Part shown: positions 45,958-59,253 of the stretch, piece by piece
Layout: each line of letters opens with the position of its first letter
Position numbering within the stretch: position 1 is the stretch's first letter
NCBI GenBank assembly: GCA_000711775.1
Contig: ARYC01000202.1
Coordinates: 1-64,000, forward strand
Direction: 5' to 3'
DNA length: 64,000 bases
Source: Oxytricha trifallax
Taxonomy: Eukaryota > Ciliophora > Spirotrichea > Sporadotrichida > Oxytrichidae
Notes under the pieces: generated by a model
Told to the model about the DNA's origin: nothing
The model's database searches: none
Seen by the model: the letters and a program-made list of their open reading frames with translations, nothing else
Position numbers and translations under genes: made by a program

Positions 45958-47971
45958 AGTATTGATTTTTATCTTGAAAGAGATAAAACTATAAATTAAA
46001 TCTTAATTTCTATTTATACTTATAACATGAAAATTAATTACTTATTATTTTTTCTTTACAAAATTGCATAATGTCTTTATTAATATGTAAAACATAAGTA
46101 TATTGCCTTTCATCAATTTATTCTTAATTTGTCAAAGTTATTTAGCCGAGTGCTAAACAATCGCTTGATGATTCATTTCCTATCATATGTTGCTCTAAAT
46201 TATTTAAGTTTGGGAATTTATTCTTAAAGCCGTGCTTCATGAAGTCAACAATTGAGAATTTGCAGTTTTCTTGAAATTACTTAATTTATTTTTAATTTAG
46301 TGATGATTCTTTGGTAACTTGTACTAACAATGGCAATCTTACTATATCAAATTAAGTCGGGAGTATAGCGAAACTCTCTTAAGAACATGAAAAAGAAGCT
46401 ATCACTGTTTAACTCTCTATATTTATGAGTTGATAATCAAAGTCGACTTAATTAATTAAGTGATACCTATCTACAAATTTGAAGTCAGTACATCTTAAAG
46501 CTAGTTTAACTTTCTTAATTTCAGTGATGTTATTAAGATTGAGGCTAACTTTACTCAAAAGAGTCTTATTGTTAACGATGTAAATATTAGGGTCTGAACT
46601 GTCATTATCTTCATATGGATTTATTCTAATTTGGCAAATTTAGACAGCTCTTAGCTATCCATTTGCTGGATAAACTCTACTTTCACATTTTAAGTTGTAA
46701 CCTTAATTAGATTTATGAAATATTTTCACTCTAGCAAAAGATGCATGACCAATAACGACTAATTAGTCATTTAAAATTGTTCCTGAAATCGGATCATCTG
46801 GTAAAGTTTAGATTATTTAATTTGAACTTAATGAAAATACATTTGTATCTGAAATTAGTAAATCATCCTAGACTATTATAAATTGAGGGTTGTGCTGCAA
46901 TTAAGCTATAGTCTATATTTATATTTCATCACTGCTTTACTGCTTATTAAATCTCACTATATCAATAGCGTCTTCTTCATTTCTTTTTAGAAGGTAAATA
47001 TCATTGTCTAATGATTTAACAATCGACTCATAACTTGAAAGTTAATTGGTAAAACTCACAGTTGAAAGTGTTTAATAAGTGACCTAAATATCCTATTGAA
47101 ACTTGGCTATATCAGCTTTGCTATCTAAAATACTTTTGACTAGACCCATTTAACTTTAAAGCTAACTCTCAATGGATTACATCAAATTTTGATTGCTCAT
47201 TATAAAACTTGAGATTTCTTGTTGATTGATGTTTCCTGAATTTTAGCCATAGTCATTTTAGTTTTTTATTTGGTTTTTAGTAATTATATGCTCAAAAGAA
47301 TTCATCACTTTCTAAATAGTATTTTATGATTTATGACTTAAATCACTAAGTTTTTTAGTCAGTTAGCTGGTCATATTCTCAAGATTCTTAGCTAAACTTA
47401 TTATTGAAATACTTTTCTGAATAAAAACTTGATTATCAATACTTGAATTACTATTCAAGAGATTATTGCTTAACTCATTTTTATTGGGAAGGATTAATGC
47501 ATTTAAATTAGGTTCATTTTTCACTTTCTTCTAAGTAATTTCTTAAATTTTTATTTTTGGCATGACTGTTTTTTATCCTCTCTTCTAGGATCTTGGAGCT
47601 TTTTCCTTTGTAAACTCTACTTGTTATAGTTATTGTTATTGCTAACTTCCCTATTTCATTTTTATGATTTTACTATTGACACCTAATTGCCTTGTATGCT
47701 TAACCATATTAGGAGCTGTTGATTTACTCTTAACTTTATTTTGCATTAAATTAATGGGCAGCATTTTTGGAATTTACATATTGGTTAATCCAAGTTATTT
47801 GGGCTATGAATTATTTTCTTAATCTAATAAACTGCTATTTTAATAGTTTAAGTTATTGCTAGAATTTGATATTTCGCTTTCTGATTAAATTAAGTCCTAT
47901 TCTCTCTTTAAAGAATTTAAGTTTGAGATGTACTTATCCCAAATTAGTTAACCTGAAAAGCCTTCTTCCAT
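45914..47971 (-). CDS. Array paralog 1, hypothetical protein, 685 aa
   Basis: ATG 47971 opens MEEGFSGQLIWDKYISNLNS. The frame is open to TGA 45914-45916 with TAA/TAG as Gln; I read every codon and found no TGA. The N-terminal third is Gln/Asn/Lys-rich and low in structure. The middle (about residues 190-330) looks helical. The C-terminal half is beta-rich and holds the family motifs PQFIIVQDDLLISDTNVFSL, DFKFVDRYHLINQVDFDYQL, and LGQITLTNQEQIDERQYTYV. Related to the genes at 52717, 55868, 59254, 61537 and 63793. No known domain is recognised; the repeated beta-rich motifs could be a propeller-like fold. The last ~50 codons go beyond the paralogs' ends and overlap the opposite gene's 3' end, so the true stop may be altered by an unseen IES. 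Confidence 0.75.
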
Positions 47972-48561
47972 TCTATCAATTATAAAAAAAAAATTATAAA
48001 ATTGCAAAGTTTACTTTCTTTATATAATATAGATAAAAATTCAGTCTTTTAAATATTTATTTTTCATAAACATTTCTAATGATTATTTAATAAAGAAAAA
48101 CGTTCTGATTTTTAAAATATTTTGATATAATTTCATTATATTTACTTAAAATTATCTAATTCAATTGATAATTGGTTAAATTTACTGTAAAATTAATCTT
48201 AATCAAAAATAAATAATAGTTTTTTCCTGAATATTTAGCTTCAATATTTGGGGAATTGTAAATTTTTTAATACAACAGTAATTTATTATTGATATTATTT
48301 TTATATTTCCTAAGATAATTATTATAAAATCAGTCATATATTGCCTGTATTAGATGGCATTGGAACATTATACATAAAATTCTCTTACTGTTTATTTTGA
48401 TTGGGGTTTTAATTTAGTATTATCTATTTGAAATTGGAGAAATTTATTTTCATTCCGTTTAAATCGTTATTATTGTTTTATGAAGACTATCCCGCTACAG
48501 ACTCATTTTATATTTATTATTAATACATTGTAGTATTATTAATAATGTAATAAATATTCTA
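47972..48561. other. AT-rich intergenic spacer
   Basis: Between array paralog 1 and the kinase gene, both on the - strand. No coding seen. Confidence 0.6.
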
Positions 48562-51500
48562 TCAATGTTTAAATATAAACTATGCGAGTTAATTATTGCT
48601 GACTTTATTGGGGATAGGACTTAAATTAAGAAATTCAAAAGCCTCTTCCAGCATTTTTTAGCATTAATTAATCTCTAGTTTTTTGCCACTAAATAAGTAC
48701 AAATCCTTGATTGTTATATAATTGTCTCCATCCACGTCCATCTAATTGAAAATTTTAATTAGTTTCTAAGAACTAATCATCTTGTTAACCTCCATCATTT
48801 TATAAAACAAAAATAAAATATATAAATATTCAATAAAGAAAGAGTTTGATTGCTTCACTTTATAAATAAAGCTTAATTTTAATTACTAGTGAATTATAAA
48901 TAATCTAGAATTGCTTAATTTGATATATGAATTCATACCAATTATAATTCAATATAATCAATCATCAACAAAAACATAACAGTCAATTTTGTGGTTAATA
49001 TTGCCACCATAAACTCTGAGAAAGTAATTCCTCCAGAACCACCAAAATCCAATTTAGCCACCAATTTCTTTAAGGATTGCAGCAATATCTCCAGGTCTTC
49101 TTCTTTATTAATGCGTTGAGCAAATTTCAATAGATCTCTTTCATTCATATTGGCAACATGCCTAGTGTCCATGTATGAGTAGAATTTAGAGAATTTATCA
49201 ATGTGTGATTCGAATGTAAAATATTTCATTGAGAAATGTAAAGTCAAAATACGCAATTTGCAACCTGGTTAAAAAGCCTCAAGTTATTTTATAGTTTTTG
49301 CGATGTGATGCATGTCTATCCTAAATGATCCATCGATCTTAGTTAGCATCTTAATCCACAACATTATTTATTTAATAAGATGAAGTAATATCATTGAGTA
49401 TATAATAATATTGTATTATATTTTTATTAATCCAAGGTGATGAGATACACTATACCAAATTCAAGCGATTCTTGACATTAATTTCTAGCATTTATTTAAT
49501 CAATATTTTTGCCCTACTGCTAACAGTTTTCCACTAATTTTCTTCAAAGTTAACCTATGCTTTAAGCACTCTATCCAATATTTCATTCTCATCTTTGCCT
49601 CTAAATGGAGCCTGCCCACTCAATAAAATGAATAAAATTACTCCACATGACCACACATCACACTTAATAATAATTTAATTTAAAAAGATTTATGAATATA
49701 AATAATATTTAGATATTATGAAGTATGTAAAATTATACTTCATAATATTTTCTTCTTTATTGATGATTTCAGGTGCTACATAGTAAGCAGTAACTATTCT
49801 GTTCAGGTTTTAAGTTTAATTATCAACAAAGACTGCTGAACCAAAATCTATTATTTTAATTTAAAGTGAATCTTCCTAAGTAAAAAGAATGTTTTCTAGT
49901 TTCATATCTCTGTGGACGATATTTATTTACACAATTAATATTTTCATATTCTAAATGTTAAGAAATATCATATTAAAATATAATAATTCTATGATATTTT
50001 TCTGGAAACAGTAGTTTAGAGCTTGAAGCAATTACTTCATTATAAAAGCGGCTTCTCTCTCCCCAAACCTATTAATAGCCTTTAACCTATCGAACAAGCT
50101 GCCTCCCCTCAGATATTCCATTATGATATAGATATTCTTATCATCCTGGAAATACTCATATATTTGAACTATATTCGGGTGGTCTAATTGCTTGAGAAAG
50201 TTAATTTCATCAAAGACTGTAGACACCACTTTATCGGAATTTTTGTTTATTATTTTCATTGCTCGGATTTAATCAGTGGCCAAGTGCATTACCATGAATA
50301 CCTCCCCACATCCACCTTGCCCTAATTTATAGAATTGCCTAATTTATAGAATAATAAATAATTGCTAATTTCTTGATGGTCTTGTAATATTATTAGTAGT
50401 TAGACTTCTCTTAAATGAATAAATTCCAGTAACTCTGCTGAGATTAGGCAGCTTGACGTTTTTGTTTTTGGGCTGTCATTACTACAGCTTTCTTAGACAG
50501 AATATTCTTGTGTTTCCCAATACGAGAACGGCTAATAAAGTAAAATATTTTAAAAAGCTAGTCGTAACAATATGTAGTTTATTTTATGATTCTTATATTT
50601 CATAATTGATAACTATTGGATTTATTTATGCGTTATAAAAAAAGTTAAATAATTTTATCGATTATTATCTTTATTACCTACAGTTTTAACTTTCTTATTA
50701 AGCAGTAAGTGACTGCTATTAATGCTATTACTAATAAGGTTTTAATCTTAATTAAAGTAATTTTGCTATGAGTCCATGCTCAACCCAAGAGTATTGCTCT
50801 CCTCATATTGCTATGACTAATTTAGGATCGAGTTCAGAATAATGCATAAATAATTTAATATATTAAGAATTTGATTGGTTTAATTGGCACCACCAGTCAT
50901 CATTCCAATCCCCTATATAACAGTTCCACTTCTCATGACATTATTGTTCATCGTATTGCTGTTAATGTGCTGTATTTGATGCTTAGGATTTCTTTAACTT
51001 TTCTTAGGGCTAGTAACAGCACCACCCACAGCATTGTTATTTTAATGGTGCGTCCCTGAACCCTAGGGAGCACGATTGAGCGTCTTTCTTCTTGGTCGCT
51101 TCTTTGGATTGTTTACTAAATTATTCATTTTATCAAATTTATTGGTGCTTCTCTATTGATTCAGAGTCTTATTGAAGTCATTGTTCATATTGTTTTGGCC
51201 ACCCAGTACGCTATTTCCATCTTCCATGTTTTTTAGCTCCTCTAGTTGCTTCATTGTATTGCCTAAATTTTGATGTTTTTTCTGAGATTTTTCAGGTCTG
51301 CGTTTCTAACGAGGGAGAATAGCCTCAGACTTAATCTTGGCAAGCAAATTTGGCTAATTTTGATTATGATTACTGCTCTTCTTTCTTCGTTTCTTTTTGA
51401 ATCCATTTGAATAGCTTACATCTTATGCTTCATCAGCAGAGTCTTCGTCATCGTTGTTGAGATTGTTATTTTTACTGTCACTAATAGGGCCAAGGAAATT

Positions 51501-52520
51501 TTGAACCTACCCACTCATTCCACCATCAAACATCTTGCTCATTTCTGTCAAGAACTTCTTACTTGTAGTATATAAAATACTGGGGTTTGATTCCTCTGGG
51601 ATAAAAACAGAACATGCCTCTTGGGATTAATGATCTGGATGCTACAAGTCTAAAAGTAAACTATTTGATATTTAATCAGTTTAAATCCTTCTAGGTGGTG
51701 TTTTAGGGCCTCTGTACAATCTTTTTGAAAATATCTTCCTCAATCTATCATGATAAGCCTAGCCTCCTTACTCATCACCGAAAGGTATCCCCCCAGATTT
51801 ATCTCGTGCTCTGTTATTTTTAAAGCTACTTTTATTATAAATTTCATCCTAAAAATTGGAGTTTTTGAACTTCCCATCATCTGCCTTCTCATAATCTTCA
51901 AAATGATAAGGGTCTATGATATCTTCGACTAGCACCACAACTTCTTGTTACTTTTAATCACTATTCCTATAGTAATTGTTAAAATGTTTACTTCTTAAAG
52001 ACACTTTTGAGTTGCTTTCTCTAAATCTATTATTTTTTACCACATTCTTAGCTTTAAAAGTTGGACTCTCATTTTTTATATCAACCTCTGATTTATTATT
52101 AATTACCACTTTGTTGTTTTATTGCTTTAACTACTACTATCCGTGTGATAGGAGTGACACAGTTTTTACAAGGTTAAAGTTTGATTAGACATTAACTTAG
52201 TTTTTGTTAGATTTATTTAGAGTATGGTGGAGACTCATTTACAGAGTTTATTCACTAAATTTCTACTTTTGATGTTAAGATATTGCTAATTTCCTTAACT
52301 CTTCTAAACTCAACTTAATAATAAAATCTAATATACAAGAAAGGCGTTTAAACATAAGATCGTATCCTATATTTCTAATACTTTTGGGGTTTAGGTTTCC
52401 CTCAATCAAAATCTTGGAATCATCTGTCTGATCATTAATTTATTAATTATCGGTAAGATTCTACTACTAGCTGTTGCCTTGAGTACAACAGTAGGTTGAT
52501 TGACTTATTGTTCCACCCAT
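48562..52520 (-). CDS. Calcium-dependent protein kinase (CDPK-like), IES-interrupted
   Basis: ATG 52520 opens [15 protein letters not shown], a good N-myristoylation context with a nearby Cys pair that could be palmitoylated. About 550 disordered residues follow, rich in Lys/Arg, Asn and Gln. The kinase domain runs from about 50352: glycine loop [14 protein letters not shown] Lys, [30 protein letters not shown] (after IES removal), [33 protein letters not shown]. Then comes a junction segment (IKQLEAFQPGCKLR) and EF-hand regions: [12 protein letters not shown]...[34 protein letters not shown] (an atypical loop), and [17 protein letters not shown] (a canonical loop). CDPKs normally have four EF-hands; a fourth is not seen before TGA 48562-48564. 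The joined frame needs five pointer-bounded removals, annotated separately. An AT-rich part at about 50540-50700 may hide another IES in the same phase. Confidence 0.8.
48806..48974 (-). other. IES, 161 bp, pointer AACAAAAA
   Basis: AACAAAAA at 48806-48813 and 48967-48974. Removal joins TTKLTVMFL to [16 protein letters not shown] in frame, between EF-hand regions. Confidence 0.7.
49351..49434 (-). other. IES, 76 bp, pointer TTAATCCA
   Basis: TTAATCCA at 49351-49358 and 49427-49434. Removal corrects a phase change and joins LVQCISSPWI to [11 protein letters not shown], linking the end of the kinase domain to the junction segment. Confidence 0.8.
49662..49740 (-). other. IES, 75 bp, pointer ACTT
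   Basis: ACTT at 49662-49665 and 49737-49740. Removal joins [11 protein letters not shown] to CDVWSCGV, the normal spacing in kinase subdomain VIII-IX. Confidence 0.75.
49918..49999 (-). other. IES, 75 bp, pointer GATATTT
   Basis: GATATTT at 49918-49924 and 49993-49999. Removal joins LNYCFQKN to [12 protein letters not shown], restoring the kinase catalytic loop without an insertion. No GT...AG intron borders fit these junctions. Confidence 0.85.
50321..50352 (-). other. Candidate ultrashort IES: 15-bp repeat with 17-bp period
   Basis: CCTAATTTATAGAAT occurs at 50321-50335 and 50338-50352. The 5' frame from ATG 52520 is open through the first coding copy, and the kinase frame starts from the second. 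Removing 17 bp fuses them ([18 protein letters not shown]). The kinase frame can also be read upstream of the repeat for a while, so this junction is less certain than the others. Confidence 0.5.
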
Positions 52521-52716
52521 TTCACTATTAATAAATCAGATAAAATTATTAAACCTATAAAACTCTTAACAATTTGTAAAAATAATATTGATATTTAAAC
52601 TTATTTTGATCTATCCCTTTTTATAGGCTTCTTTAGAATTATTATTATTAATATAGAAAAAATCATATGAATTTTAATTAAAAATTAGAAAAGATTAATA
52701 AAATAGAAGGTTTTAT

Positions 52717-55695
52717 TCATTCAATAGTAAATTTGAATACTCTAAGCTGTCCATCATCGTCTAGAATAATTATATCACTATCCCTTACATTAGGATCCTA
52801 ATCATCCCCATTTATTTTATTGTTATAGCCATCATTTATACTGCTTATTCCACCAAGAGTGTTGTCCATATCAGTAAGAGCATTTTTTGTAGTGGAGTCC
52901 TCTTCATTTTAGCCAATCATATCTCTTTCCATTCCTTCCAAATCATCGTTGAAAATATCTCGAGATGGTTTGCTCTTAAATTGTTTTGGCTTGATTACGT
53001 GCTTTTTATAGTTTCTGCCAATTATCTAACAATAAGGCCCAACATCTAGGCCTCCACTCTCATAATCACATGAAATGCCCTAGTTCAAAATATCTAAGCA
53101 TAAAACTTTTCTTTACTGAAAATTAACAGCAACTAAGAGTCCGAAGTTTTTGGGGTCAAACTAGCGAGGAATGAACACCTAATTTTGGTTTTATAGGGCA
53201 TTCAGGTGAAACTAGTTATCGTATACATTTACTGGTAGTTACTATTGGAAATTGTATACTATCAGAGTTTATTCTATATCATAGTTTATCAAAGCTAATT
53301 CTCCTTCATGCTCCGACAGTAACAAAGACTGATTGATAAACGTCACATTTTTTGTTCGATCGAAAAGTTTGTTTCTTGAAGAATTTTCCACTCTTGCCAA
53401 ATTAAGTTTATATTTAAATAACTCACGCTTTGCACTTGTGACAAAGATATGTAGTTCCTAGTGGATTTAGTCTTACTAAAATGGATTCTTAAATATCAAT
53501 TATATGCTCTTGTCTTTATACATGCCTTACTTCGAGAAAATAGATCCCTTGAGCCTAACATCATATTTACTACCATTCCAACATAAAAGACTGTATTTAT
53601 AGTATGTACTCGCAGCCAAAAATAGCAATTTATCATTAATCGCGATGCCTTGAACGTATTCCTCATCAAATTATTATACTAAATTGTTTAATTGAATATT
53701 GAAGCACTGATCGTCAACTATTAGTCTGTTTTCTTGCTGTACTATAAATTATGGCACACAATCAATTTGATATTGAATATAAGCTTCATATTACCCCTCA
53801 TCATTTTTAGTCACTTCCACTATATTTGTCTGCTCATCTTACCAAAGTTTCATTGCAAATATATTCTCTCCCAATTTCTGTACAACTTTGTCATATCGGT
53901 ATTAATTATTCTCAACTGGTAGCTCTTGATGTTAAATTTCAAGACTTTGCTTGATTTATATTTTTTAGAATTGGAAGTCTACTACTGGTCTAATTTAACC
54001 AATTTAAGCCTATAGAATAACTATGAACTGTTCTATATTTCTTGTGTTTTCTTGCGTAAATTCATTTAACTCTTATTACTACTATTAGTATTCCTACATC
54101 ATGGGATTGTTATTTCCCATTTTTTGCATTTTATTCTCTAAGTTTCTAATGATAACATTGCTAGTATCATTGAAATAGGATATCATATCTTAAATTTTGG
54201 GGTTTAGTTAAGTCATTAGACTTGATAGAACTTTTGTCATATTAATCATTTCAGTAGTTTTTTTAGTCAAATCTGAGATGTTAGATGTTAGGTCTTTTTG
54301 AGGAGGGGGTTTTGTATTAAGAACTGGAGGTGGGACCTAATTTTAATTAATTTTTAAGTTGTTTGTGGTATTTTCGCTATAAGACTGACCACCATTTATT
54401 TAACCATTCTGATATCTTTGTTACACTTACATGTTTTGGTTAATTTAGGGAGTAATTAATGGTACATTTATTTAAGGTTAGTGCTATTAAATAAGGTGTT
54501 TCGGCTTCCTACCTCTCTTATTATGAATAATTTGAGGTAAGTTCATGCTAGGATTACTGCTAACATATTAATCTTATTGTTACCTTGAGGTAATGATTAA
54601 ATTGTTCTATATGGGTTAATTCACTTATTGATTGTAGGAGAATGGATTGGTGAAAATTGCTGCATTTGCTTTGTCTAAAACTTAATCATTTTAATAATTA
54701 TTAATTTAAGGTTAGCTTGCTTGACTTTGACTTGTGTCAGGTGTTGTCTAATGTTGAGAAGGGTTTTATTCATGCTAATAATAATTTTATTAAAAATTGA
54801 CATTTTAATGTACTTTTTATTCTGAAAATTAGTTTGTTACTTATTAATCTTTTTAATTTAATTGAGGGTTTAGAATTTTCTAGATTTCTTGTTAAATTAA
54901 ATCTAATTTCTCTTTTTGTTAAGGATCAAGTGCCTTATTTTGATTTAATTAGTTTAAGAATAATGACTGCAAATCTATTTGCTGCTAATTGCTTGGATAG
55001 TTTTACTAATTTTATTATTAATTAATTGAACTTCCTACTTATTATTGGTTTTGGGATAATGATTGCTATTAATTACCTAATTGTTATAAAAGTTCTAAAT
55101 TTAAATTTTGACAATTTTGCATAAATTACTATGGCTACTACTGTTATTAGTTTTGTAATTATCCAAGCTGTCATTGGTGTTAATTATTCAATTACTGCTG
55201 CTTTTGTTGCAATAATAGAGATAGCTACTGAGTTTGATCATTTTAATTATTTTATAGTTAGGTCATCTATTGCTATGGCTGTAACTATTAAAGTGTATAA
55301 TTCTAAAGCTACTACTGACTGTCATTGATAAACTTCTGCATTAATTCATTATTCTGAAGCTACTACTAGTGCTATTAGGTATTGTTGCTATTCGAATTAC
55401 TGTTATCGCTATTGAAACTGCTGCTTATACCTGTGCTTATTCCATTCAATGCATTATTCATGGCATATTACTGATCGATAAACTGGTCTTATTTGCTTGC
55501 ATTGGGAAACAACAACCCAGAGCTATCACCATTACTTAATAGACTTTGAATTGTGTTTTAAGAAGGATTGGTATTATTTGGGAGAGCAGGTGGAGTGTTC
55601 CATTGTTAAAGAGCAGCTGCGTTTTCCAAATTTAACTAAAATTGCTACATGCATTAAGACCAAAACATCAGGTCGTTAGGGTTACTGGCTAACAT
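52717..55695 (-). CDS. Array paralog 2, Gln-rich hypothetical protein, about 981 aa
   Basis: ATG 55695 opens MLASNPNDLMFWSQ. The frame runs to TGA 52717-52719 with one in-frame TGA (55171-55173) inside a 33-bp IES candidate. Without that IES the product is 981 aa. The N-terminal ~380 residues are extremely Gln/Asn-rich, mostly TAA/TAG codons, and look disordered or prion-like. The second half carries the family signature (CVPQFIVQQENRLIVDDQCF; GIAINDKLLFLAASTYYKYS; LLLSEHEGELALINYDIEQT) and an acidic tail ending DDDGQLRVFKFTIE. It is the longest member of the array and follows the kinase gene in the same orientation. Function unknown. An alternative start at ATG 55122 would avoid the TGA and give 801 aa, but would discard well-formed upstream coding sequence. 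Confidence 0.75.
55157..55194 (-). other. Ultrashort IES, 33 bp, pointer AATTA
   Basis: AATTA at 55157-55161 and 55190-55194. Removing 33 bp keeps phase, eliminates the only in-frame TGA of array paralog 2, and leaves an uninterrupted Gln-rich stretch. Confidence 0.55.
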
Positions 55696-55867
55696 TATAA
55701 AACTCTAAATAATATTATAAAGTCAATATTATAGATTTGTTGATTAAAATAGTATAATTGGTGACTCACCAAATTAAATATTCGTTTTTGGAGAATAATT
55801 TAAACTAAAAACAAAAACGTAAATTTGATTTAAAAGGGTTTATAGGTTTTCAATTTTTGTTTATTAA

Positions 55868-58228
55868 TCACCCAACTCTATATCTAACTAACTTTATTTA
55901 CCCAGCATGATTTTAGCTAAGAAACTCAGTCCACTCATGTCTCTCTATCTCCTCTATTTATGATTCATCATACCCACTAAATCCAGTACTACTGTTTCTG
56001 CTACTATTTATCACGCTACTAGGAAGCCCAATTGATAATCCGTTCATTGAACTTTTGCTTGTAGAAGTATAGTTTTATACTTTACCGATAATTTTCTCGT
56101 TGATGTTTAGCTATTTTATGCCATGATACCCATTTTGATTAAAGTTATAAACTTATAATGACTTTTATTACAGCTATAAACTGTTGACATTATTTTAGGT
56201 GTTTTGAGTTGCAATAGCTTAAGAATTCAAAATATTATTAGTTGGCAAGTACTAACTCTGTCCATTGATAACTTTACCCATATTGCTTGGAGTACCTGAC
56301 ACAACACTCATTAATATTGGCATGTAATTCAGATTAAACTGATTAGACAAGTAAGTTTAATAGTGATAATCCATTGAATTTATAGATTAATTCAGTGGAT
56401 GAGCTCCAACTCTCAATTTATATATAATTTGTTAGGAGTGATAATTAAGAATCATGAAATCCTTATTGAGTGAGGTCAGTACATGTTCACAATCCACAAA
56501 ATCAAAATCATCTATCTTAAATGGGTACTTTTGTTTTGTGTAAACTTAATTTTTGTCATTCGGCTACATCTAAGCAATCGATATTTTATAAAAGGTTTAA
56601 TTATTGTTGATACCTAGGATTTCTATAGGTGTTTAATCAAAGCCATTAAATAACGGGCTTGGCTAATATTAGTTGAACTTGACTTTAAGGAAGAATATAT
56701 CCTTGTTCCCGCCGCCAGTTTACATCTTGAATTTTTATATAACTTTATAATCCTAAGTTTGATAGTTATAATACATAAGTTAAGCTTTTAGATATTCTGA
56801 CTCTCCAATGTAAATTTTACCATTGCATATAACACACCCAGCTGTTACTGAAAATTGGAATTTTTAAATAGGCTTGTTTGTAATTAAACTATAGACTTAA
56901 CTATCAATAATTAATCTGTCCTCATCTATCATAACTAAAAGGGGAATTGAAGGGAGAGTGGCTAACAACTCAGTTCTGTGAGTATAAGGAGTCAGGCAAG
57001 CTGGATTTTAAAAACCAATTGTGTCTTGTCTAATTTGTAATATATCAACTTAGTGAGATTCTGCTCTTCGTAAAGCTAAAATTTAGTGGTCTAAGCTTGC
57101 TAAGATTTTATCATATTAAGGAAAGGTTCCTTAAATAAATGTAGGAAAATCTTCATTGATATAAAGTGAAAACTTTTGGTGGTCTTCTATCAAAGTGTTT
57201 AGAGAGTTTATATTAAAATCATAGATTTGAGTTTGACCAAGTAAACCTTAGAGTGATAATTCATATTGAGTGAAAATGGTGTTCCAATCAATTTAGTTAG
57301 GATCATATTATGTAATAAGAGCCGATTAAAGTTAAGATTCAAGTTACTAGGATACCATAATTGTTTTCTTACAAATGTTAGACATCTAAAATGAAATGTG
57401 CCTGTGAATTTTATTGCAAGCTTCTTTCAGCTGCTTTGCTCTGTAAACTGTAGTCTTAGCTAAGATTCCTAAAGTTTAAACCATTTTATTGTTATGTGAA
57501 ACTAACCCCTAGAATTTCTGTGTTTAATCGAACTGCTCTTGTTTCATTTTAGGAATAAATTAAGCTGTATTTTCATTCATCTATACAGAAACCCTTTTGC
57601 ACTTTTAATTATAGGGAATAAATTTATCATTCAAACTTTTTAAGCTATCATCTCCTTTCATTCCGTTAACTGAACTCAACTCAGATATTGTGTTTTATGT
57701 TTTTATCAAGTTATCAATTCCAATTTGTTCTTGCTTTAATATTGCTCCTTTATTTAATGTTTTGCTTTCCGTATTTAAGAGACCTTAATTTTATATGTTT
57801 AAAAAGTATACTGCCTGCTAATTTTCTTTCATAATATTCTCTGCTACTCTTTATAAATTATCGTTGATCTTATGCTGTTCTTATTTTACAAAAGCCCCTG
57901 TACTTTAAGAATTTTAAATCAATTAGTTCAAATTGGCTTAAAATTAGTCATTTTAAACTTATTACTAAATTATAGATGAATCTTACTCATTTTGAAATAA
58001 TTAGTCATTACTTTGCTGTTATATCTCTTAATCTTAACTCGGCTATGTTTAACAGTTTGTAGTGTCCTATGCATACTAATTTTGTTATTATTTTTCAATA
58101 TCAAAATCATTTTAATAATCTGTCTCAGTATTTTCTAATTGTAATGAAATTCTATCATATCTACTCTATTAATTAAAATTTAAATTATTAAGAGGATCCT
58201 ACTTGTTAACTTCAATTATTTCTTCCAT
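55868..58228 (-). CDS. Array paralog 3, hypothetical protein, 786 aa
   Basis: ATG 58228 opens MEEIIEVNKQDPLNNLN. The frame is open to TGA 55868-55870 (787 codons, divisible by three). The N-terminal ~150 residues are Asn/Gln/Asp-rich. The middle is helical and charged. From about residue 400 the family motifs appear (IPLLVMIDEDRLIIDSQVYS; GCVICNGKIYIGESEYLKAQ; DDFDFVDCEHVLTSLNKDFM). The C-terminal ~130 residues are Ser/Asn-rich and unique to this copy. No IES needed. Neighbours on both sides are paralogs in the same orientation. No recognised domain; function unknown. Confidence 0.85.
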
Positions 58229-59253
58229 TTATATGGATGGTACTATGTTGTTTTTTAATTACTTCTTAAATAAAAATAGATTTGAAAAATAATTATTGCA
58301 AATTATTTATTAAATTAATAAGTTATGATTCCATTTTGGTAAGTTACATTCTGAAGAGAGACAAGATATATCTAAGTTCATTAGAAGAGATGTAAATTAA
58401 TTTCTATTATATTAAAAACAAACTGCTTACGTTAAGATTAATTTTTTTCCAAAAATTTTATATGATTAAATTAGTATAATCTTCTTATAATTTTGTTAGT
58501 GATATAATTAACGACATTTAAAATTATGTCAAATTTATTTCCTATTAATTTTCTGAATTAATTATTTTTCAGCAGTATTAAAATTATCTTTAAAAAGTAT
58601 AAATTAATTAAAAACATGTGAAAAACCCAATTAAATTTTGAATATTCAAATATTGACATGAAACAACAAAAATATCTTTTATTAAATTAGGTTTTAGGAT
58701 GAAATACAGGTTTGAATATTTTTAATAATTATTTTAATTAATTTTCTTAATTGATTATTGGTAGATTCATTTGTAAATTTCAAATTAGATTTTTTAACGC
58801 TATAATATCTATTTTATTTCAATATTTTTAGACTTTTATTGCATCTAAGTAAAAATTCTATTACTATTTATCAGTATTTAAAAGTGAAAGCCCTAGATTT
58901 AAAATGAGAAAATAAGTATTATATATAGAGAAATTATCAAAATTAATTATAATTACAAAAACTTTTTAATTATCTAAGTATTTTAACATTTTAACTATAT
59001 ATATTTATTAAACTTTACATTAATAATTATCTTTAATAATAAATGTAATAATAATTTTAAATTCATTCATTTTATAATTAATATGCTTTTTTCATTAAAA
59101 AGAATAGTAATAATTAACTTTTTGACTAATAAGTTATGAAGTCGACTAGCTTTAGATTTAAAAATAAGAAACAAATTAATACTTATTTATAAAAATAAAA
59201 TGTTTTTTTTAAAGTTATGAGAATATAGTAGTTTTTAAATAAATTAAACAAAA
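58229..59253. other. AT-rich intergenic spacer
   Basis: About 1 kb of AT-rich sequence between array paralogs 3 and 4; no coding seen. Confidence 0.7.

Noticed and set aside
49918..49999. Inserts in the kinase gene as spliceosomal introns
   Set aside because: No GT...AG borders fit junctions that restore the protein. Instead each insert is bounded by a direct repeat, one copy of which must stay.
50871..52188. Three + strand ORFs within 50871-52188
   Set aside because: They are antisense shadows of the long - strand N-terminal coding region of the kinase gene, whose frame is open for over 2 kb.
55157..55190. 25-bp IES using the longer repeat TAATTAT in array paralog 2
   Set aside because: Removing 25 bp shifts the frame out of the well-formed Gln-rich downstream coding sequence; the 33-bp junction does not.
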